Source: Branchiostoma floridae (taxonomy: Eukaryota > Chordata > Leptocardii > Amphioxiformes > Branchiostomatidae). From it: a stretch of DNA of 64,000 nt. The stretch covers positions 17,580,356 to 17,644,355 of the forward strand of contig NC_049995.1 in assembly GCF_000003815.2 (NCBI RefSeq), in the 5' to 3' direction. Numbering within the stretch: the stretch's first letter is position 1; each line of letters starts with the position of its first letter. Position numbers and translations under genes: made by a program. Below are positions 55,001 to 62,000 of this stretch, in pieces. A model generated the notes under the pieces. The model saw only the letters and a program-made list of their open reading frames with translations. It was not told where the DNA came from and did not search any database.

Positions 55001-56368
55001 TAAACAGCACACAAACAAGAAAGCACTAAAATAACAAACTAGCAAAAAAGGAAGCACACCCCTACACTGGGGGGATGGAAACACTTCTAAGAAAGAAGAA
55101 GACTCAAGTTTAAGAACGTTGCTATTTTCTTAAGACAAAAGAATTCCTTGTTTCAGACAACAATAGGTTGCACTGTGACATGACAAGAAGGAATGGCAAG
55201 CGAATCAGAGTAGAATTTGCATGAGAACCCGTGCCTGTTTGAAATGAACACTTAGGGAGGGAAGCGCCAAAACCACATCCTGAATGAACAACTGGACATA
55301 GTCTGGACTTCAAAGTCTGCTTGTTTGATTGTTTGACAGTTTCCGTAACTTTAAACCACTCCGATTCCGCGGGCAAAAAAGAAATACCGTCTCACATTCA
55401 GAGCAGAAAATGTAAAACATACTACATACTGCAAACATGCAGGAAATGTTGTACTTGTTGTAGTAAAATTCAGTGGTTTTTAAAACATCCTAGGAATTTT
55501 CTGGGTGTTGGTGGTAGGTTTGATTTTATACAAGTCTTGGTTATAGTTGGATTTTCATGTTAGGTTAAAGTTAAACAGAAAATGTAAAATATACTAACTT
55601 TACATTCTGTTAGCGCAAACATGCAGCAAGAAGTTGTAGTAAAATTCAGAGGTTTTTAGACAGGGATCCTAGGAATTTTCTGGGTGTTGGTGGTAGGTTT
55701 GATTTTATACAAGTCTTGGTTATAGTTGGATTTTCATGTTAGGTTAAAGTTAAACAGAAAATGTAAAATATACTAACTTTACATTCTGTTAGCGCAAACA
55801 TGCAGCAAGAAGTTGTAGTAAAATTCAGAGGTTTTTAGACAGGTATCCTAGGAATTTTCTGGGTGTTGGTGGTAGGTTTGATTTTATACAAGTCTTGGTT
55901 ATAGTTGGATTTTCATGTTAGGTTAAAGTTAAACAGAAAATGTAAAATATACTAACTTTACATTCTGTTAGTGCAAACATGCAGCAAGAAGTTGTAGTAA
56001 AATTCAGAGGTTTTTAGACAGGGATCCTAGGAATTTTCAGGGTGTTGGTGGTAGGTTTGACTTCAGACAAGTCTTGGCTATAGTTGGATTTTTATGTTGG
56101 GTTAAACAGCAAGACAAGCGGTTTCTATTGGCACTGAGAACGAAAGGAAAACTTTGGCGGGTCCGAAAATATGGGGAGAGTCGCCAGAAACTTGGCACAG
56201 CGTCTTGTAATTATAAGACACAAAGTCTAGCCTTGACGACTTTTATTAAGACGCTGGAACGTCTTATAACTCTCCTTAGAACACTTCCACTTCCTAACCT
56301 TCAGGAAGACATGATCATGGTTCATCTTTTGTCGATAATTTGTCTAGAAAAGAAGGAAAACTCACCAT
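43031..56368 (-). CDS. RAB32: Rab32/Rab38-family small GTPase
   Basis: Exons on the minus strand: 56366-56368 (ATG only, tentative), 46868-46993, 46012-46090, 44766-44947, 44114-44257 and 43031-43141. All phases agree; 214 aa, between human RAB38 and RAB32. P-loop GDLGTGKTS, switch I RATIGVDFAL, WDIAGQERFG (DIAG in place of DTAG is the Rab32/38 signature), NKCDQ, ETSAK, and a C-terminal CC prenylation motif after GRGS. The subfamily acts in biogenesis of lysosome-related organelles and at mitochondria-ER contacts and binds VARP/AKAP partners. Exon 2 has no upstream in-frame ATG, so a first exon elsewhere is needed; ATG followed by GTGAG at 56368-56361, with CAAA before it and a CpG-rich, CCAAT-bearing region upstream, fits phase 0. 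Splice edges of exons 2, 5 and 6 are duplicated. Confidence 0.92.
43111..43690 (-). repeat. 59-bp minisatellite made from the Rab32 last-exon acceptor, 10 copies
   Basis: Copies begin at 43111 and every 59 bp to 43642. Each contains, on the minus strand, the intron end CCCATTACAG, the exon start ATACTAGCGAATGACAAGG and 5-10 further exon bases. Only the first (43111-43141) continues into the real exon; the other nine lie upstream in the intron and carry the same acceptor. Confidence 0.93.
44312..44370 (-). repeat. Partial copy of Rab32 exon 5 start with acceptor
   Basis: Matches the first part of the exon 44114-44257 (GTGTTGTTTACCATGCCTTC and CAGTGTGACCAGG on the minus strand) with its CAG acceptor, about 100 bp upstream of the true exon in transcript direction. 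Confidence 0.85.
45240..45975 (-). mobile_element. SINE family A copy, split by a hAT-like MITE
   Basis: Reverse-orientation SINE body (GAGCCCTTGGGCCACGC, CAGCCGGGGATC, GCAAGGCAAAGACTCTACCC) runs to 45558, is interrupted by the element at 45559-45941, and resumes at CTCTACCCACATGTCGACTG to about 45975, completing the tRNA-like head. Confidence 0.8.
45559..45941. mobile_element. hAT-like MITE, family D (copy 3), nested in a SINE
   Basis: CAGGGTTGTAGCCAGC to GCTGGCTACAACCTTG, perfect 8-bp direct repeat CTCTACCC at 45551-45558 and 45942-45949. The host SINE has only one such CTCTACCC, so the duplication is real. Confidence 0.92.
46440..46620 (+). mobile_element. tRNA-derived SINE, family B (copy 2)
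   Basis: GTCCTTGCCCAAGGGCTC, a tRNA-like segment with B box GGGTTTGATCCCGGGTG, then TTTCTTTCTGTTCTACTCGC. In Rab32 intron 2. Confidence 0.75.
46676..46768 (-). repeat. Partial copy of Rab32 exon 2 end with donor
   Basis: Matches 46850-46930: minus strand TCATCAAGAGATACGTGCAC, then TTCT...CAGCACTACAGGGC and a GTATCC donor. It lies about 170 bp downstream of the real exon and lacks the P-loop half. Confidence 0.85.
47940..48178. mobile_element. piggyBac-like MITE
   Basis: CCCTTAAACTGCC on the left and GCAGTTTAAGGG on the right; TTAA follows on the right and TAAA precedes on the left, fitting a TTAA duplication with one change. Interior holds CCGGATATATCCGG palindromes. Confidence 0.65.
48180..49800. 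other. Rab32 intron 1, no other feature seen
   Basis: AT-rich, short frames only. A fragment of SINE family A (GCCCTTGGGCCACAC) lies at about 49640-49720. Confidence 0.45.
49815..50075 (-). mobile_element. 5S rRNA-derived SINE (5S-like head at 49960-50075)
   Basis: On the minus strand: CCCGATC...GATCTCGGAAGTTAAGCAA, then AGTGCTTGGATGGGAGTCC and GCTGTAGCCT, i.e. box A, intermediate element and box C of 5S rRNA at the right spacing over about 116 bp. It is followed by a non-5S body (GGGACGTAAAACGGGGGTCC, CCTCCTTACCCACACC) and an inverted AAGGAGGTTAAAAA end. Several substitutions exclude a functional 5S gene. Confidence 0.8.
51180..51560. mobile_element. Inverted-repeat element, family K
   Basis: CCCAATCTAGACACAG with ACCGATATC on the left; GATATCGGG with CGTGTCTAGATCGTG on the right. 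GC-richer than its surroundings. Confidence 0.65.
51700..51800. repeat. Single copy of the 56-bp unit of the 21420-22080 array
   Basis: Contains GCGTGCCTGCGAAGCTGG, GTTACGCCGAAGGGTAG and TATATAGATACAGATACAG, including the CTGCCGCGC head that precedes the big array. Confidence 0.85.
52010..52325. mobile_element. MITE-like element, family B (copy 3)
   Basis: Diverged ends AGTAATTTAAGTTCGCAGGG and CTGCACTTACAGTA, interior GAGTTCGCAGTAG. A TTCTTCTTCTTCTTC insertion and following sequence interrupt it at about 52160. Confidence 0.6.
52850..53660. repeat. Diverged direct duplication, about 430-bp unit
   Basis: The blocks TGGTACATTGCTATG, AATTATAGTTTTCCTG and CATGGATAAAA...TCTGACTG occur in the same order at about 52908-53100 and 53330-53500. 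No coding potential. Confidence 0.6.
54229..54604. mobile_element. CAGGG-ended MITE, family H
   Basis: CAGGGTTCTCCCCAGA to TCTGGGGAGAACCCTG, 5-bp direct repeat CCCAA outside, internal CTCCACTATACT repeats. Confidence 0.85.
55390..56095. repeat. Tandem array, 179-bp unit, about 4 copies
   Basis: AGGAATTTTC recurs at 55492, 55671, 55850 and 56029, an exact 179-bp period. The unit contains AACAGAAAATGTAAA...TTTACATTCTGTT, itself an inverted repeat. In Rab32 intron 1 close to the putative first exon. Confidence 0.92.
56366..56368 (-). CDS. Putative Rab32 first exon end: initiator ATG directly at the splice donor
   Basis: Minus strand CTTACAAAATG then GTGAGT. Joined to exon 2 it gives MASSGDKKEHLYK, the usual short head of Rab32/38 proteins. 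Upstream bases contribute only 5' UTR because the preceding frame carries a stop. Confidence 0.5.
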
Positions 56369-56439
56369 TTTGTAAGGATCCGATCACTAAGAAGTCCTGC
56401 TCCGTGCTAGGTGCGAGGTTTGTGATAGAATGTCATATG

Positions 56440-56500
56440 ACACGCGCGAGGGGCAGGGGTCAGATTACCGCGCGCTGATTGGTCCAGACTTCATCAAATG
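56440..56500 (-). promoter_or_regulatory. Putative Rab32 promoter
   Basis: CpG-rich stretch (GCGCGCGGTAAT, CGCGCG) with a CCAAT box on the minus strand (complement of ATTGG at 56478-56482) about 110 bp upstream of the candidate ATG. No TATA box seen. Confidence 0.4.
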
Positions 56501-56974
56501 AAGGCTAGTCCAACTTATACGGTGGGGACTGAAAATTAAAATCGAAGAATTTTCGTTTAGTATTACAACAGATACAATGAAAAGGATATATATACATTAA
56601 CATACATCGTTTTAATCAGGCCTAAACCTAGATGCTAATGTTTCAAACTGGTTTTGTTGATCTGAATATTAGGAAAACCTACCCCCTAGAGTTAGAGTGA
56701 ACTCGCCGAAAGTCAACCTTTGACTTTTGACACCAGAAAGAAACACGGAAGTGGGAAAAAAGTTGCAGGTAAAAATTTAGGCTGCGCCTGTTTAAATAGT
56801 ATAGAAAACGGGGCTTACGACAGGTGGATCATTTATGTATGTGGATTATAGAGTTGGACATCCATAATATTTTAAAGTTAGAGTGTTGAATTTGTGTTTA
56901 TTCATGATTTAGTGTTTTGCACATGTGTCCTGGTCCAATGATTATGTAAGGATGATGTGGCACTTATGAAGTGG

Positions 56975-57956
56975 TAGCCGCAGAGTCGACTGTTGGCCTA
57001 TTATCGCTTATACTACTAACGCTCCCGGCCAACAGTCGCAGACTTCAACATTGAACGGAATTAAAAAATCGCCGAATAAACCAGCCGCTGCACTAATCCT
57101 CGGATCTCTGGGTGTCCCTCACTTCCTAACAGCCTTACCTAGCCAGCCGGAGCGTTTTCCGGCTCAAAAACCCCCTTCGCAAGCCGCGCCGGGACTAAAT
57201 GCACTCCGATCGCACTGTTTATACACACCGAGTGGCGGCCATATTGGAAATACCAGCTTAGCCGGCGCTCCGAATCAGCCGCGCGAATAAGAGACTACTT
57301 TTCTGATAAGCCATTCCTATGTGGGGAAAGTTGGGAAGTTCCCTGAAATTTCAAATAAACTATATTCAAGCAGAGTAACAAACTGGAAAGGGCCTTGGAT
57401 ATTCTTATATGAGTTCAACATGTTTTTTTTTTTTTTTCAAAACAAGTCACAAACATTAAAACATGAAACACTTTTGTCTCAAAATCACAATGGAATATTA
57501 TCAAAAACATATTGAACTCATTGAAAAAATATCCAAGGCCCTTTCCAGTTTGTTATTCTGCTTGAATATAGTTTATTTGAAATTTCAGGGAACTTCCCAA
57601 CTTTCCCCACATAGGAATGGCTTATCAGAAAAGTAGTCTCTTATTCGCGCGGCCGATTCGGAGCGCCAGCTAAGCTGGTAATTCCAATATGGCCGCCACT
57701 CGGTGTGTATAAACAGTGCGATCGGAGTGCATTTAGTCCCGGCGCGGCTAGCGAAGGGGGTTTTTGAGCCGGAAAACGCTCCGGCTGGCTAGGTAAGGCT
57801 GTTAGGAAGTGAGGGACACCCAGAGATCCGAGGATTAGTGCAGCGGCTGGTTTATTCGGCGATTTTTTAATTCCGTTCAATGTTGAAGTCTGCGACTGTT
57901 GGCCGGGAGCGTTAGTAGTATAAGCGATAATAGGCCAACAGTCGACTCTGCGGCTA
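56975..57956. mobile_element. 982-bp palindromic (foldback, Mutator-like) element
   Basis: Two near-identical arms of about 450 bp run from 56975 to about 57428 and, inverted, from about 57500 to 57956, separated by an AT-rich spacer of some 70 bp. Ends are TAGCCGCAGAGTCGACTG and its reverse complement. A perfect 9-bp direct repeat, ATGAAGTGG, lies at 56966-56974 and 57957-57965. Each arm contains an identical open frame of about 80 codons starting MNGIKKSPNKP, which is a consequence of the palindrome. Long terminal repeats and a 9-bp duplication fit Mutator-like or foldback elements; there is no transposase. Confidence 0.9.
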
Positions 57957-57978
57957 ATGAAGTGGTTGTATGTATAGG

Positions 57979-58157
57979 TAGTCTCCAAGCAGACCCAACG
58001 GTGCCTTAGAGATAGTATCAAAGCTGGCCAGGGACTTAGCATGGCACCAGGTGCCCGTTTGACTCCCTTAGCCGGCTATCTCCCTTTGGCCAGCTATACT
58101 CCTTTGCCAGCTTTAATATATTATCTCTAAGGCACCGATGGGTCTGCTTGGAGACTA
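57979..58157. mobile_element. Hairpin MITE, family M (copy 1)
   Basis: TAGTCTCCAAGCAGACCC on the left and GGGTCTGCTTGGAGACTA on the right, with GCCTTAGAGATA/TATCTCTAAGGC and GGCCAGC blocks inside. Located only 22 bp from the palindromic element. Confidence 0.85.
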
Positions 58158-58463
58158 GTATGTAGGTCCCGATTGGGGTGTGGGCAATGGTGATTTTTAC
58201 TGCCTGAAAAAAAATCTCCTTGTTTTGAATCAATCTTCTTTGCCCTACTCAGATTCTTTACAATTGACAATGTTGTTGTTGTTGTTGTTGTTGTCCTCAT
58301 TTAACGTCTATTATTTCGCTAGACGTGGTCTCTTGGTGCTGAAAGAAAAATTTTTCTGTGTCAGATAGAAACAGGAACCATGTTAAAGTTGTAAGACACC
58401 AACACACCAAATAAGGAGACTCATTAATACAATGCGTTCTGATCTATGTCAAAAGAATTATCT

Positions 58464-58655
58464 GGTGTAATCTCCAAGCAGATCCATGGTGGCGTAATAT
58501 AGTATATATCCCACCGTAATCTCCAAGCAGATCCACGATTGCGTAATATAGTATCAAACCCACCGGTGCCCGTTTGACTTCCTCTGGCCAGCTATACTCC
58601 TTGGCCAGCTTTGATACTATCTTATGGCACTGTAGGATCTGCTTGGAGATTATAT
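58464..58655. mobile_element. Hairpin MITE, family M (copy 2)
   Basis: TAATCTCCAAGCAGATCC on the left (present twice) and GGATCTGCTTGGAGATTA on the right, sharing GTGCCCGTTTGACT and GGCCAGCTATACTCC with copy 1. Confidence 0.85.
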
Positions 58656-58724
58656 CTGATGGACTAAACTGAATGTAAAATGTTCCATATCCCTGTGTGG
58701 CATCTCTTCTAGCCTGTTACTCCC

Positions 58725-58915
58725 AGGGTTTGTGTGGGAACTAATGTAAGAATTAGGATTAGAAACAGACAGAAACAATATCCTGGCTCCCAGGATTCGA
58801 ACCCGCGGCGAATCCGGGTCGCCAGATCACAACCCCCTGCACTAAACCGTAACGCCAAAAGGATCAGAGCCATTTGGCATGGTCTGTTTGGCGGTGCTTG
58901 AACCCCACTGTTATA
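58725..58915 (-). mobile_element. tRNA-derived SINE, family B (copy 3)
   Basis: Minus strand: GGGGTTCAAGCACCGCC, then a tRNA-like head with GCGGGTTCGAATCCTGGGAG as B box, and TTGTTTCTGTCTGTTTC tail. Confidence 0.75.
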
Positions 58916-59043
58916 CAGATGACATTTTTTTTCAGTGAGTGTCAGATTTCTTTTGATACTGATGATATTAAACACAATTGTTTCAAGGAACAAAATTATT
59001 TCAGGATATAATATCATATATTTCTGCAGAAGCAGGTGCTGAT

Positions 59044-62000
59044 ATGGCTGCCACAGGGGAAACTGCAGCCATGGATGGAGCATCAGGGTCAAAGGGTCAA
59101 GGTCAGGAAAGGTTAGGGGTCAACTTTCAACTTCTATGTCTCTTTTTTATTGTGTTGGCCAGCTATCAAGTTTTCTGTGGTACATGTGTACACATACATA
59201 ATTGCAGAAGTAAAATCAGCTTTGAATGTAAATGAAAACATGCTCATTCAAAATTTACCAATTGTTGCTTACCCAACATGTATGCTACGGAGAGGGTTGC
59301 TGTCTTTAGGATGGGACGTTAAGCTGTGGTCCACTGTTCATTGTGCTTGTCTTAAAGAGCTAGGGGGATTTCCCTGTACAATAACAAACCTGTAAATATT
59401 AAACATAGCATCTGCCATGACCTGAGTGGAAGACTGAGCTCTTGAGTCAGCTAAAACTGGATTGAGATCTTGTTTGATAACTTGTTATCACTAAATTACT
59501 TTCTAAATACGGACAATTCTATTTTTTTAATTCCAGCCATGAGGAAGAGCTGACATCAGCATCAGGTCTGCCCCCCTCCCAGAGGAAGCTGGTTCTGCTG
59601 ATGACTCACCTCAACATCGCCATGTACAGCACTTGTTTCTGGATCCAACAGGGGGCACTGCCGGTATGAACTCTATATGTATATAGAAAGACTTGCAAAA
59701 TTGCTTAGAAATCAAACAATACTTTGCACACTTCGTTGACATCCACTGGTTAACAACATTTCAAGGACAATTCATTCCCTACACCCTGATAAGATATAGA
59801 CTGAGATTTACTTCCGGATGTTTTGAGTGACATCCATCACTCTTAGCTTCTTCAGTGTCACCAGGATGTCCTGGCAGAACTTGATATTATCAGGGCTATT
59901 TTACTGGTTACCAGGTAGTGGTGTGTCTTTAACTCCCATTATATATAGTCTTTTACATACACGCTGAGGCCACACCAATTTAATTTCTTGGTTCACGGAT
60001 TCGCTCGCTCCTATTTTTTGGAAAAAAAATAAAAATAAAAATTACCACTCAGCAAATTTTCACCATTAATGAAACCATTCACCAACTTTCTGGTGTAGCA
60101 AATTGGCCTTTATATTATAAGCTCCTTAAAGTGTGGGTACAGGTGCTGTTACTGTACAAAAATAGTGTTTTTGTACTTTTTTCAAGCTGAAAAAATTTTT
60201 CTTTATGTTTTGGATTAGCCGTTACCTTTACCCCAACCATTTTACAATTTTTATTTTTATTTTTATTTTGCCCTCTCGCTCCATATTTTTTATGAAAAAA
60301 TCCGTGAACCAAGAAATTAAATTGGTGTGGCCTGAGTGTTAAGAAGTAAAAGCAGTGGCTATCTGTACCATTTTTCAAGTATTTGGTATTACTCGGCCGG
60401 GTATATAAAGATTCTAATAATTCTAACAAATCTGTGTTTTTCTGCAGTACCTGACCAAGAAGCTAGGAGTGGATCCCGTGGTGTACGGTTACCTCCAGAC
60501 GACCTTCGCGGTGGTGCAGTTGTGCGGCGGGCCGCTCTTCGGACGGTTTGTTTGTTTGTTTGTTTGTTTGTTTGTTTGTTTATTAGGATCTCCATTAGTT
60601 ACATCAAACTATTATTCCTCTATAGCTACATCATGTCTCGAAATACTTTTCTCTGCAAATCTGCACAGGTGCAGGTAACATTTGAAATGACCTGCACCAC
60701 ACAACTTTTACATGCACCTCTCAGATTTAGGAAGTATTGATCATACTAAAATCTGTTCAGAAAACATTGCCATTATTTCTCCATATGCGGTAACTGTCAA
60801 TACTAGTCATCATGAAACACACATAAACCCAGTACATGGACCAGTGCAGGTTAGGTGCAGGTAGACACCAGATATACCTGCACAGCTTTAATTTTACCTG
60901 CACTAATGTGCATATGCAGGTAGTATATCGAGCCGTGCACATCAATCCAAGAAAATACATTATAGTAAATTGCACATACAATGTCAATCAGTCAATTAGC
61001 GTCAGTCAATAACATCATTAAACATATCATATTATACGATACAATGAATTACACATCAATTGTCAATCAGGTTCGGCGATCTGTTCGGCACCCGGTCGGC
61101 GCTGGTGCTCGCCTTCTCTGCGGCTGCCATGTCCTATGGCCTTCTGGGAATGGCGGAGGGGATGCTGCTGCTGTTTCTGTCTCGACTCCCTTCGTTCCTC
61201 ATGCACTCCATGCAAGGTGGGTGATTGACTTATGGTCACGGTAAAGCTTGCACAGTGATTTAAACTGTTGAAATTGTGTATAGAGAAGTTTTCGAATCTT
61301 GGCCGGGTCATACCTTTAAAAACGGTACAGACTTCTTTTTCTCCTGGAGTCTGGTGTGGACGTTTTAACTTGACGGCAACTGATAAAAGATTATGTTGCT
61401 ATACATGTAGCTAATTAGTTTGATGAACATTAATGTGTTAACTTTCTTAAATCTCTCCTTTGCTTGTAGTAAATGTTACTTACTGACAAGAAAGGTGTAA
61501 AAAGAAACTATAACATTCAAATATCTGAACTAGACAAGATCAGGCAGAGGTTCAGGTCCAGCCCTGAACTTAAACCTCTGGAACTTAAAAACCTGGACCT
61601 GATTAATAGATACACCAAAGGCAAGTCTTTAGATAACTGAGAAATCACAGAAATGCCATCAAATATAACGCTTCTAAAATGCTTTCATTTATATTTAGTG
61701 TTGAACATGTTGAATGTTCTACCTGAAGTAAACCATGGCCCTGTGTATTTGTGTAATTTGCCAGGTGCCCAGATGATAGTGACGGACATCTCAGACGAGG
61801 GTAACCGTGCAGACGCTCTGGGGAAGCTGGGTCTCTCCTACGGCATCGGCATGATCGTGGGGCCGTTCTTAGGGGGACAGGTCACCAAGTACTTCAGGTC
61901 AGTTCTTAGGGTCACAGGTCACAGGTTAGTTCTTAGGGTCACAGGTCAGTTCTTAGGGTCACAGGTCAGTTCTTAGGGTCACAGGTCACCAAGTAATAAA

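Noticed and set aside
57051-57290. Conserved 79-codon frame also present at 57641-57880 on the other strand
   Set aside because: The identity is explained by the palindromic element; no domain and no splice signals.
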